NCBI GenBank assembly: GCA_913054485.1
Contig: CAJXHQ010000140.1
Coordinates: forward strand, 1-7,604
DNA: 7,604 nt
Direction of reading: 5' to 3'
DNA from: an uncultured Paracoccaceae bacterium
GTDB taxonomy: Bacteria > Pseudomonadota > Alphaproteobacteria > Rhodobacterales > Rhodobacteraceae
The notes under the pieces were generated by a model. That model ran no database searches. It was not told the origin of the DNA and saw only the letters and a list, made by a program, of their open reading frames with translations. Shown here piece by piece: positions 1 through 6,511 of the stretch. Position numbers and translations under genes: made by a program. How positions within the stretch are numbered: the stretch's first letter is position 1; each line of letters opens with the position of its first letter.

Positions 1-111
1 GTAGAAAAGCGACCGGTCAACAACCCCCCCGCCCGGCTCCGTCAGCGCCAGCACCCTGGCCTGCGCCTCCTGCCGGTAAGCGTCTTCGCGAAACAAGGCT
101 TCAGTAGTCAT
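1..111 (-). CDS. Alanyl-tRNA editing protein (AlaX-like), N-terminal fragment
   Basis: Only the first 37 codons are inside the window; the frame stays open to the left edge. The translation starts MTTEALFRED and contains GGGVVDRSLFY, which resembles the start of the AlaRS/ThrRS-type editing fold, where a G-G-x-V-x-D-x-[TS]-x-F-Y strand precedes the zinc/active-site region. Family members hydrolyse mischarged Ser-tRNA(Ala) or Gly-tRNA(Ala) in trans in the cytoplasm. The catalytic His and Cys motifs would lie outside the window and cannot be checked. The ATG overlaps the end of the upstream channel gene by 11 nt in a different frame, and a strong purine-rich ribosome binding site (GGAGGGGG) ends 3 nt before it, inside the channel gene. 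Translation is probably coupled to that gene. The call rests on a short segment, so the family is likely but the subtype is unknown. Confidence 0.72.
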   Translation of the reverse strand, partial: MTTEALFREDAYRQEAQARVLALTEPGGGVVDRSLFY

Positions 112-2542
112 TATCCCCCTCCGGATCTGCCAGATCGCTTGCGTCCGGCTTTTCTGGCTTCCGTGCCTGCGCAGGCTGCGCCATGGCGGCCACCGGCTCA
201 ACAGCAGGCTTTCCCACTGCCCCGGTAAGCACCTCGGGGTTGCGCAGCCAGATGTCGCGCTGTGCAAAGGGGATCTCAATCGCTTCTTCTTCGAACCGCT
301 TGGCGATCTCGTAATTCATATCCGAGCGCACCGAGAGCACCCAGTTCACATCGCGCAGGATGGCGCGGATCTCGAAATCCAGCGAGTCTGCACCAAAGCC
401 CTGGAACACCACGCTCGGCGCCGGGTTCATCAGCACCATGGGATGCGCCTTGGCGATCTCCATCAGGATGGCCTCCACCCGGCGCGGGTCGGTGCCATAG
501 GCGACGCCCACCGGCACGATCACCCGACCCACGGTATTGCCGCGGGTGTAGTTGGTTACGGTGCCGGTGATCAGGTCCGAATTGGGCACGATCACATCGG
601 TACGGTCGAAGGTCTCAATCCGGGTCGAGCGCACCGAGATATCGCGCACATAACCCATCAGCCCGCCAACCTCGATCCAGTCGCCCTTGGCCACCGGGCG
701 TTCGACCAGAAGGATGATGCCGGAAACAAAATTGGACACGATGGTCTGCAAGCCGAAGCCAATCCCCACCGACAGCGCGCCGGCAACAATGGCGAGCGAG
801 GACAGGTCCAGCCCGGTCCAGCTGATCGCAACCACCGCAGACAGGAAAACCCCCACGTAGCCGGTGCCCGAAACCACCGCGTTCTGCCCGCCGGGATCCA
901 GCCTGGTCTTCGGCAGCAGCGAGTTGCGCAGCGAGGCCTGCAAGGCCCGCGTGGCGGCATATCCGGCGGCAAAAACCAGCGCGAAAACCAGGAATGCGGT
1001 GGGCGAAATCACCGTCTCTCCCAGAGAAAACCCGCCGAGGAACTTGGACCAGATCTCGGTCAGGTCGGCGACCCGCGCGCCCCAGATCAGCGCAAGCAAC
1101 GGCAACGTCAGCGCCGTCAGGACAAAGCCGGCCAGAACGAGGAACAGCGAATCCTCTTCCCCGTCGGTCCTGCCGCGCACCAGCCCGTAGATATCGGCCA
1201 CCAGCCGCTGCAGGATCAGCGCCGTGGACATCACAAAGAGGGTCGAAGCAACCGGGTAGATCAGCGCTTCGGCCGCGCTGATATAGCCGAAAGCAGCAAG
1301 GATCGGGGCCAGAATGCCCAGCCCGTAAGCCGCATGGCGGACAACCCGGATCGCCCGGCTGGCCCCCGCCGCGATCACCGTACTTCCTTCTGTTTGCAGG
1401 TTTTCCTTGGCCGCACGGCGCATCCCGATGCGCTGCAGGCGCACCAGCACCAGAGCGGTCAGGAAGATCACCGGGAAGGCCACCACCGACCGGGTGGCCT
1501 CGGAAATGCTTTCGACCTGCTCGAACAGATTCACCAGGTCGCGCAGCACCAGCATCACCGCAACCATTTCGATCAGGAAACGCACCTCGGCGCGGCGGCC
1601 GTGCTGGACCGGAACCAGATCATTGTCGCCGCGCGGCGAGAACAGCTGGAGCCCCAGCCAGTTGAACAGCAGCAGGATTGCCGCCCAGCCGGGCACACGG
1701 TCAAGGATCAGCGATCCGCGCGGACCAAGGACGCCCGCCACTTCAACGGCCTGCAGGATCAGAACCACGCCGAACAGCGGCATCGCAACCTGCACAAGCG
1801 AGACAAAGAAGCTCCACACGCCAGTGCCGCGCCAGCCGAAACGGCGCAAATATTCGCCCGCGCGTTCGGCCCAGCGGCGGCTGCGCAGCACCAGTAGGCT
1901 GCCGACAACGGTCAGCGCCAGGATCAGCGGCAGGCTGTTCTGGATCCGCTCGCGGGTGGTGGCCTGCGTCATCCGCAGGCGGGTTTCATTCCAGACCGCC
2001 CCCAGCGCCTGCGCCAATTCCGTTGCCGCCGGTCCCCAGTATTCCGGGTTCAGCGGCGTCGGGGCCCGCTCCAGCAGCGCCTTGGTGCGGCGGCTGCGGA
2101 TGATCCGGTCGATTTCGCCAATCAGGCCGTCGGCCCGGTTGTAGGCCTCTTCCGAAACCACCCGCGGAACGGTCAGCGCGTTCAGCTGTTCCGTCAGCGA
2201 GGCGCGCAGGGTGGCGATATCCTCGGGTTCTTCACCGCTTTCAGGCTCCGCTCCCAGCGCCCCGAGCTGCCCTTCCAGCGTCCGGATCCGGTCGCCGTTG
2301 GCGGTTCGGGCTTCGTTGAATTTCTCGCGGTAAGCCACGATCTCCTGGCGCAGCACTTCCAGCGCCATGGAAGAGGCCCGGTCCGCGTCGATCACATCCT
2401 CGGCGCGGTCCGCTGTTTTCAGCCAGGTCTGGTAGTATTCACGGTCCTGCGTCGTCAGCCGGGCCTCGGCTGCCCCGCCCAGCATCAAGGCAAGGCAGAG
2501 CGCCGCAAGGCAGGTCCGGATCAGACGCAGGAGGCCACTCAT
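101..2542 (-). CDS. DUF3772/MscS-family mechanosensitive ion channel (813 aa)
   Basis: This is a large MscS-type inner-membrane channel, expected to open under membrane tension and release solutes on hypo-osmotic shock. A signal peptide covers about residues 1-27 (hydrophobic core, AEA before Arg28). It is followed by a periplasmic, Glu/Arg-rich, probably coiled-coil region (about 45-150) and a DUF3772-like segment around PEYWGP (166-171). About ten or eleven hydrophobic segments then run from 203 to 611. The MscS core begins near 578: a Gly/Ala-rich pore helix (about 586-615, with SVGIGFGLQ and VSNFVSGI), the ERPVAKGDWIEV turn into the beta domain (614-625), VPNS (652-655), and an alpha/beta C-terminal domain to about 768. 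The last 45 residues are Ala/Pro/Asp-rich and look disordered. At 813 aa it is far longer than E. coli MscS (286 aa) but usual for the DUF3772 group. The ATG overlaps the cysK stop (ATGA), and no clear Shine-Dalgarno is seen, so translational coupling to cysK is likely. Confidence 0.9.
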   Translation of the reverse strand: MSGLLRLIRTCLAALCLALMLGGAAEARLTTQDREYYQTWLKTADRAEDVIDADRASSMALEVLRQEIVAYREKFNEARTANGDRIRTLEGQLGALGAEPESGEEPEDIATLRASLTEQLNALTVPRVVSEEAYNRADGLIGEIDRIIRSRRTKALLERAPTPLNPEYWGPAATELAQALGAVWNETRLRMTQATTRERIQNSLPLILALTVVGSLLVLRSRRWAERAGEYLRRFGWRGTGVWSFFVSLVQVAMPLFGVVLILQAVEVAGVLGPRGSLILDRVPGWAAILLLFNWLGLQLFSPRGDNDLVPVQHGRRAEVRFLIEMVAVMLVLRDLVNLFEQVESISEATRSVVAFPVIFLTALVLVRLQRIGMRRAAKENLQTEGSTVIAAGASRAIRVVRHAAYGLGILAPILAAFGYISAAEALIYPVASTLFVMSTALILQRLVADIYGLVRGRTDGEEDSLFLVLAGFVLTALTLPLLALIWGARVADLTEIWSKFLGGFSLGETVISPTAFLVFALVFAAGYAATRALQASLRNSLLPKTRLDPGGQNAVVSGTGYVGVFLSAVVAISWTGLDLSSLAIVAGALSVGIGFGLQTIVSNFVSGIILLVERPVAKGDWIEVGGLMGYVRDISVRSTRIETFDRTDVIVPNSDLITGTVTNYTRGNTVGRVIVPVGVAYGTDPRRVEAILMEIAKAHPMVLMNPAPSVVFQGFGADSLDFEIRAILRDVNWVLSVRSDMNYEIAKRFEEEAIEIPFAQRDIWLRNPEVLTGAVGKPAVEPVAAMAQPAQARKPEKPDASDLADPEGDNDY
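115..122 (-). promoter_or_regulatory. Ribosome binding site for the AlaX-like gene
   Basis: On the minus strand GGAGGGGG lies 3 nt before the ATG at 111-109 (the GGAGG core is 6 nt away). It is the best Shine-Dalgarno match in the window. It lies within the last codons of the channel gene, which supports the chosen overlapping start of the downstream gene. Confidence 0.65.
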
Positions 2543-3573
2543 GCGTCTTCAAAGACGCCCGGGATGGAGGCCGGGGTGTGGGTCATCCACGCAGGCACCG
2601 GCAGGTCTTTACTGCGCAGGAACTCCGGGTTGAACAGCTTGGACTGGTAGCGGGTGCCATAATCGCAGAGCACCGTCACGATGGTCTTGCCCGGCCCCAT
2701 GTCCTTGGCCATGCGCACCGCACCGGCGATGTTGATGGCAGAGGAGCCGCCCAGCACAAGGCCTTCGTCGTGCAGCAGGTCAAAGACGTAAGGAAGCGCT
2801 TCCGCGTCCGGGATCTGATAGGAGAAGTCCGGAGTGAAGCCTTCCAGGTTCTTGGTAATCCGGCCCTGACCGATACCTTCGCTGATAGAAGACCCTTCGG
2901 AGGCCAGCTCGCCCGTGGTGTAATAGCTGTAAAGCGCCGCGCCCATAGGATCGGCCAGGCCGATTTTCACGCCTTTGGGCTGGATCGCCTCGGCCACGCC
3001 CGCCAGCGTGCCGCCGGAACCCACGGCGCAGATGAACCCGTCCACCTTGCCGTCCGTCTGCTCCCAGATCTCCGGGCCGGTGGTTTCCACATGGGCCTGA
3101 CGATTGGCGACATTGTCGAACTGGTTGGCCCAGATCGCGCCATTGGGTTCGGTCTTGGCCAGTTCATTGGCCAGGCGCTCGGAATAGCGGACGTAGTTGT
3201 TCGGGTTGCGGTAGGGCGCTGCGGGCACCTGCACCAGCTGCGCGCCGGCCAGCCGCAGCATGTCCTTCTTTTCCTCGGATTGGGTTTCCGGGATCACAAT
3301 CACGGATTTGAACCCCATCGAGGCGCAGACCAGCGCCAGGCCGATGCCGGTATTGCCGGCGGTGCCTTCCACGATGGTGCCGCCCGGCTTCAGATCGCCG
3401 CGGGCAATGGCGTCGCGGATGATATAGAGCGCCGCGCGGTCCTTGACGGACTGACCGGGGTTCATGAACTCGGCCTTGCCCAGGATCTCGCAGCCGGTCT
3501 CCTCGCTGACACGGTTCAGTCGGATGAGCGGTGTGTGGCCAACCGCGTCGGCCAGATCGCGTGCAATGCGCAT
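2539..3573 (-). CDS. cysK: Cysteine synthase A family (O-acetylserine sulfhydrylase-like), 344 aa
   Basis: This is a fold-type II PLP enzyme, predicted to make L-cysteine from O-acetylserine and sulfide in the cytoplasm. The PLP-binding lysine is K44 in NPGQSVKDR. The substrate loop is TAGNTG (71-76). The phosphate-binding glycine loop is GSGGT (185-189). EGIGQG (232-237) matches the active-site GIG segment, and GGSSA (275-279) gives the serine that contacts the pyridine nitrogen. Two details differ from textbook CysK: the loop reads TAGNTG rather than TSGNTG, and the protein is about 20 residues longer than E. coli CysK (323 aa), with a C-terminal extension. Related PLP enzymes with a TAG loop exist, so a cysteine desulfhydrase-type activity cannot be excluded. 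The ATG has AAGGGA 4 nt upstream. It sits 66 nt after trgB, in the same order as the R. sphaeroides trgAB-cysK locus, where cysK is linked to tellurite resistance. Confidence 0.9.
   Translation of the reverse strand: MRIARDLADAVGHTPLIRLNRVSEETGCEILGKAEFMNPGQSVKDRAALYIIRDAIARGDLKPGGTIVEGTAGNTGIGLALVCASMGFKSVIVIPETQSEEKKDMLRLAGAQLVQVPAAPYRNPNNYVRYSERLANELAKTEPNGAIWANQFDNVANRQAHVETTGPEIWEQTDGKVDGFICAVGSGGTLAGVAEAIQPKGVKIGLADPMGAALYSYYTTGELASEGSSISEGIGQGRITKNLEGFTPDFSYQIPDAEALPYVFDLLHDEGLVLGGSSAINIAGAVRMAKDMGPGKTIVTVLCDYGTRYQSKLFNPEFLRSKDLPVPAWMTHTPASIPGVFEDA
2543..2558 (-). repeat. Inverted repeat abutting the mscS start codon
   Basis: Seven-base arms GCGTCTT and AAGACGC (2543-2549 and 2552-2558) flank a 2-nt centre. 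In mRNA this can fold as a 6-bp stem with a UUGA tetraloop, ending immediately before the AUG of the channel gene and within the last codons of cysK (VFEDA). It could affect initiation at the ATGA junction. It may also be a chance effect of the codons GTC TTT GAA GAC. Confidence 0.45.
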
Positions 3574-3599
3574 GTTTTCCCTTTCACTGGTTCAGACCT

Positions 3600-3631
3600 G
3601 ATGTAGCGAAGCAATTGCCCTGCGGCAAGAA
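3600..3631 (-). promoter_or_regulatory. Candidate promoter for cysK
   Basis: On the minus strand TTGCCG (3628-3623) is followed after 17 nt by TACATC (3605-3600). The -35 matches the sigma-70 consensus at 4/6, but the -10 is weak (3/6). It can also be read as an RpoH-like CTTG-N19-CTA. The support is comparative: the gap before the methyltransferase gene carries the same TTCTTGCC octamer at the same distance (58 nt) from its ATG. A start site near 3593 would leave a leader of about 20 nt. Confidence 0.35.
3615..3628. repeat. Short dyad TTGCC-N4-GGCAA overlapping the candidate cysK -35
   Basis: Perfect 5-base arms (3615-3619 and 3624-3628) flank CTGC. The right arm coincides with the candidate -35 element, so a regulator bound here could control cysK. 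There is no T-tract on either strand to make it a terminator. It is short enough to be chance. Confidence 0.25.
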
Positions 3632-3639
3632 CCCCCCGC

Positions 3640-4764
3640 TCAGGCGTATTTATCCCGCAGGCGCGCACGGTGGCGCGCCAGCCACAGCCCGGCAGTAACA
3701 AGCGGCATGTCCTGATAGGCGTTCGCATCAATCCGTTCCATCAAAGTCTCAAATGGCAGAACGTCTGACCTGATATCCTCGCCTTCCTCGGCCAGGCCGC
3801 CGCCTTCGGCGCGCTGAGAAAAATCTGCAATCCCGACGTAAACATGCAGTTTTTCCGTCAGGCAGCCGCTTGAAGAGTAGATATCCCCGACCAATTCCAG
3901 CTCTTGCACGGTCAGCCCGGCCTCTTCCGGCGACTCACGGCGGGCGGCTTCCTCAGGCGTTTCGACGGGATCAACCAGCCCGGCGACCGGCTCCCACATC
4001 CAGGGGCGGGTTTCGCCGCCGATATAGACTGCGGCGCGGAATTGCTCCACCACCAGCACCTCGTCGGTGGCCGGATCATAGGGCAGAACCACGGCGGCAT
4101 TGCCGTTCATGAAGGCCTCGCGGTTCATCACCGGGCTCAGGGTGCCGTCGTTTCGGCGGAACTGGAGGTCCATTTCCTCATAAGCGAAAAAGCCGATATG
4201 AGCCCTCTTGTGGGCATGCACGATGACATCTTCCGAAAGGTCATGCGCCGGATCCTCGGGCCGCGCTTGCAAGGCCAGCCAGGATGACGCCCGGCGGCGG
4301 GCCGAGGGCATGGCGCGAGCCGCTTCCTTTGCACTGATCCGGCCCTGGTAGGACATGATGTCCGCTGCCGCCCGCAGGGTCATTGCACCCCATTTCTCTG
4401 CCCAGGCGTCCAAGTCCCAGACCTCGCCTGCCTGCCACAGGCCGGGAGCCGGGAAATAGACATCCACGGGATACGTGCCACCGCTGTCCAGATGGACTTC
4501 CAGCGGTTTCAGGGTGAAATCAAAGCCGCCCTCGTAGAAATCCAGCGCGGCGACATCCGCCTCCGTCAGACCGCGGATCAGCAGTCCCTGCGCCTTGGCC
4601 CCGCTGCACTCCTGGATCATCGGGAAAGCCTCGCCAGCCACCGCATAGGCTTGGTGGCCGGGCAGCCGCGCGGGCTGGATGTCAAGATCAGCGGCGGCTT
4701 TTCCGGTTACAAGTTCCAAGAGCGGCACAAACCGCAGGGTTCCGTAAACAAAGATATCGGTCAC
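3640..4764 (-). CDS. trgB: TrgB-like protein: GGCT-like domain fused to Nudix hydrolase (374 aa)
   Basis: Two domains are visible. Residues 1 to about 125 form a gamma-glutamylcyclotransferase-like (AIG2/GGCT) domain with the substrate-loop motif YGTL (7-10) and LDFYEGG (75-81), in which E78 corresponds to the family's catalytic Glu. After a linker (about 130-185), residues 190-370 form an ADP-ribose-pyrophosphatase-type Nudix domain. The Nudix box is G262-x5-E268-x7-R276-E277-S278-P279-E280-E281-A282-G283-L284. It keeps all the metal-binding acidic residues but has Ser where a hydrophobic or Ala residue is usual. The likely activity is hydrolysis of a nucleoside diphosphate-linked substrate such as ADP-ribose, possibly with gamma-glutamyl peptide cleavage. 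The start is GTG at 4764-4762: the canonical GGCT N-terminus begins directly there and AAAAGG lies 9 nt upstream. It lies 27 nt after trgA and before cysK, matching the R. sphaeroides tellurite-resistance trgAB locus. The biochemical role in tellurite resistance is not evident from sequence. Confidence 0.87.
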   Translation of the reverse strand: MTDIFVYGTLRFVPLLELVTGKAAADLDIQPARLPGHQAYAVAGEAFPMIQECSGAKAQGLLIRGLTEADVAALDFYEGGFDFTLKPLEVHLDSGGTYPVDVYFPAPGLWQAGEVWDLDAWAEKWGAMTLRAAADIMSYQGRISAKEAARAMPSARRRASSWLALQARPEDPAHDLSEDVIVHAHKRAHIGFFAYEEMDLQFRRNDGTLSPVMNREAFMNGNAAVVLPYDPATDEVLVVEQFRAAVYIGGETRPWMWEPVAGLVDPVETPEEAARRESPEEAGLTVQELELVGDIYSSSGCLTEKLHVYVGIADFSQRAEGGGLAEEGEDIRSDVLPFETLMERIDANAYQDMPLVTAGLWLARHRARLRDKYA

Positions 4765-4773
4765 GCAATACAG

Positions 4774-4779
4774 CCTTTT
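4774..4779 (-). promoter_or_regulatory. Ribosome binding site for trgB (GTG start)
   Basis: AAAAGG on the minus strand sits 9 nt before the GTG. The match is moderate and the spacing acceptable. It supports GTG initiation, because no ATG lies nearby in frame and the YGTL motif follows only six residues after the start. Confidence 0.5.
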
Positions 4780-4791
4780 GAAGTTGGGAAT

Positions 4792-5232
4792 TCAGCGCCA
4801 GATCTTGCTGGCACGTTCTGCAGCAAGGCCAGCGGCCACTCCGCCCGCCAGCAAGGTGCCGATCACCAGCGGCACAGCGATGACGATGGCATAGTCCAGC
4901 CCGATGACAAAAATAGCCGACAGCGCCTCAAACGGGCCGTCATAGCGGTTGCGCATGGCCAGGCGGAACATCTCATAGGAACCTTGGATGAACAGCGCCC
5001 AGAACACCATGACCGCGGTTCCCGTGATTCCATTGTTGATGGCAGGCACAGTCCCGCGCCCGGCGCGGCTGCCGATCACCTTCCAGCCGCAGATCACCCC
5101 AAGAACCATGTTTATATGAGTGAAATAGCCGAAATCAGTGCCCTCGGGCATCAGCGGCATGATCTGGCTCGATACAACAAAGGCGAGGAAGGCCAGGCAT
5201 AGGGCGGCAATCAGCCGGGCTCCGGTAGGCAT
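4792..5232 (-). CDS. trgA: TrgA family membrane protein (146 aa)
   Basis: This is a small integral inner-membrane protein with four predicted hydrophobic segments at about residues 5-25, 36-54, 68-90 and 104-135, separated by short polar loops. The C-terminus is basic (ERASKIWR). Recognisable parts are the PEGTDFGYF segment (29-37), the GVICGWKVIGSRAGRG stretch (45-60) and INNGITGTAVM (65-75), which fit the TrgA family. In R. sphaeroides disruption of trgAB lowers tellurite resistance, but the molecular function of TrgA is unknown; no transporter or catalytic motif is visible. The ATG is 15 nt after the methyltransferase stop with only a weak Shine-Dalgarno-like sequence, so it is probably translated from the same message. 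trgB follows after 27 nt. The family call rests on membrane topology, size and the trgB-cysK context as well as sequence resemblance. Confidence 0.87.
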   Translation of the reverse strand: MPTGARLIAALCLAFLAFVVSSQIMPLMPEGTDFGYFTHINMVLGVICGWKVIGSRAGRGTVPAINNGITGTAVMVFWALFIQGSYEMFRLAMRNRYDGPFEALSAIFVIGLDYAIVIAVPLVIGTLLAGGVAAGLAAERASKIWR

Positions 5233-5247
5233 GAGGTCTTGGTCCGT

Positions 5248-6453
5248 TCAGCGATGCGATAGTGTAATCTGCGTTACATCGCAGGTTCCCGCGTTAAAAG
5301 CCCCGGCGCAAGTGGTCAGGTAAAAATTCCACATTTTGTGGAACCTGTCGTCAAACCCCATCTCGCGGATCTGGTCCCAGCGGCCATTGAATGTCTCGCG
5401 CCAGCGCCTGAGCGTCTGGTCATAGCTGCTACCGAATTCGACCGAGCCGACCACATCCAGCCCCGCCTGCCCGGCCTCGCGGCGCAGGGCACTGGGCGAG
5501 GGCAGCATGCCGCCGGGGAATATGTGCTTCTGGATGAAATCCACCCCGCGCTTATAAACCTCCCAGCGTTTGTCCGCGATGGTGATGATCTGCAGCGTTG
5601 CATGGCCGCCGGGCTTCAGCCGGTCGTGGACGGTCTTGAAATAGGCGGGCCAGTATTTCTCTCCGACCGCTTCAAACATTTCAATCGACGCAATTCCGTC
5701 GAAGGTGCCGCCGCAATCCCGGTAATCCTGCATCCGGAACTCAACCATGTCAGAAAGCCCCGCTTTTTCAATGCGCTCCCGGGCGTACTTCAACTGTTCC
5801 TCACTGATGGTTAGCCCGGTCACCTTCAGGCCGCGTTCCTTGGCGGCATATTCGGCGAAACCGCCCCAGCCGCAGCCGATCTCCAGTACGTGGTCGCCGG
5901 GCTGCACACCCATGCGGTCCACCATGGAGGCGTATTTCGCGGTCTGCGCCTTTTCCAGGCTTTCCTGGCCGGTCTCAAACAGCGCGCTGGAATAGGTCAT
6001 CGTCGGGTCCAGCCAGAGCGCATAGAATTCATTCCCCAGATCATAGTGATAGGAGATGTTCTTGCGCGCCTGCTCCCGGTTGTTGCGGTTCATCCAGAAG
6101 CGCAGTTTTTCATATGCGCGCACAAAGGCCCTGCCTGGAAAGCCGTCATAGACGGTATCCTGTCCGACGTGGATCAGGTCCATGAAGGCTTGCAAATCCG
6201 GCGTGCTCCACCAATCTTCCAGATAGGCGTCGGCAAAGCCCAGATCACCCTCGCGGATCAGCCTGGCAAAGCTGTCGGGATGGTGGATTTCGATCTCGGC
6301 CACATAACCGGCTTGCCGCCCCTTGGCCCGGAACATACGTCCGTCAGGCAGTTTAATGTCCAGCTGACCTGCTTCCATATTTTGCAGCTGCTGAAACACC
6401 GGCGCAAAATAGCGCGGCAGGTTAGACTGACCTTCGGTGGTCGTGAAAAGCAT
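5248..6453 (-). CDS. Cyclopropane-fatty-acyl-phospholipid synthase family SAM methyltransferase (401 aa; CfaS or UfaM type)
   Basis: This is a SAM-dependent methyltransferase acting on unsaturated phospholipid acyl chains at the membrane surface. An N-terminal region (1 to about 120, containing FADAYLEDWW at 73-82) resembles the lipid-binding domain of bacterial CFA synthases. The catalytic domain starts with YHYDLGNEFY (135-144), followed by SAM motif I LEIGCGWGG (190-198), GLTIS (213-217), IEMFEAVGEKYW (257-268), FIQKHIFPGG (306-315) and SSYDQTL (342-348). Against my memory of E. coli Cfa, the bicarbonate ligands Glu and Tyr are kept (E261, Y344), but Cys is Ser156 (YSSALF) and His is Ile290 (IITIAD). 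It may therefore methylate acyl chains without ring closure; a furan-fatty-acid methylase (UfaM-like) is a plausible alternative. Length is near the E. coli enzyme (382 aa). The ATG follows a purine-rich GGGGGAAG. It lies 66 nt after the photolyase gene and 15 nt before trgA. The photolyase-CFA pair is also known in R. sphaeroides, in the sigma-E stress response as I recall. Confidence 0.88.
   Translation of the reverse strand: MLFTTTEGQSNLPRYFAPVFQQLQNMEAGQLDIKLPDGRMFRAKGRQAGYVAEIEIHHPDSFARLIREGDLGFADAYLEDWWSTPDLQAFMDLIHVGQDTVYDGFPGRAFVRAYEKLRFWMNRNNREQARKNISYHYDLGNEFYALWLDPTMTYSSALFETGQESLEKAQTAKYASMVDRMGVQPGDHVLEIGCGWGGFAEYAAKERGLKVTGLTISEEQLKYARERIEKAGLSDMVEFRMQDYRDCGGTFDGIASIEMFEAVGEKYWPAYFKTVHDRLKPGGHATLQIITIADKRWEVYKRGVDFIQKHIFPGGMLPSPSALRREAGQAGLDVVGSVEFGSSYDQTLRRWRETFNGRWDQIREMGFDDRFHKMWNFYLTTCAGAFNAGTCDVTQITLSHR
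5255..5283. repeat. Dyad/hairpin at the 3' end of the methyltransferase gene, upstream of trgA
   Basis: The outer arms TGCGAT (5255-5260) and ATCGCA (5278-5283) and the inner arms GTAA (5264-5267) and TTAC (5274-5277) pair, with a 3-nt bulge on one side and a 6-nt loop. The core also reads as TGTAA-N6-TTACA (5263-5278). It covers codons just before the stop and ends 23 nt from the trgA ATG. It could be an operator for trgAB or an RNA hairpin affecting processing. No U-tract follows on the transcribed strand, so it is not a standard terminator. Confidence 0.45.
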
Positions 6454-6479
6454 TCTCTTCCCCCAACTGGTATAGGAAA

Positions 6480-6511
6480 ATGCTAGGACGCGAGGCGGGG
6501 TCTGGCAAGAA
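6480..6511 (-). promoter_or_regulatory. Candidate promoter for the CFA-family gene
   Basis: On the minus strand TTGCCA (6508-6503) is followed after exactly 17 nt by TAGCAT (6485-6480). These match the sigma-70 consensus at 5/6 and 4/6. The same site can be read as RpoH-like CTTG-N19-CCTAGC with a small register shift. A start site near 6473 would give a leader of about 20 nt. It is preceded by TT-C to give the octamer TTCTTGCC (6511-6504), shared with the cysK gap. I saw no R. sphaeroides-type sigma-E (TGATC) element in this gap. Confidence 0.45.

Noticed and set aside
443..1897. A 484-codon open frame on the plus strand opposite the mechanosensitive channel gene
   Set aside because: The product is rich in Gln, His, Arg and Gly with no recognisable domain. 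The minus strand encodes a full signal peptide, membrane helices and MscS core. Long antisense frames are common in GC-rich genes.
2578..3606. A 342-codon open frame on the plus strand opposite cysK
   Set aside because: It is an antisense mirror of a gene with all the PLP-enzyme motifs. The product has a His/Gly/Arg-rich composition and no family resemblance.
3615..3631. Possible rho-independent terminator between trgB and cysK
   Set aside because: The stem is only 5 bp and no T-tract follows on the minus strand.
5263..5278. PpsR/CrtJ-type site (TGT-N12-ACA) in the dyad before trgA
   Set aside because: The spacing between TGT and ACA is 10 nt, not 12, so it does not fit that regulator.
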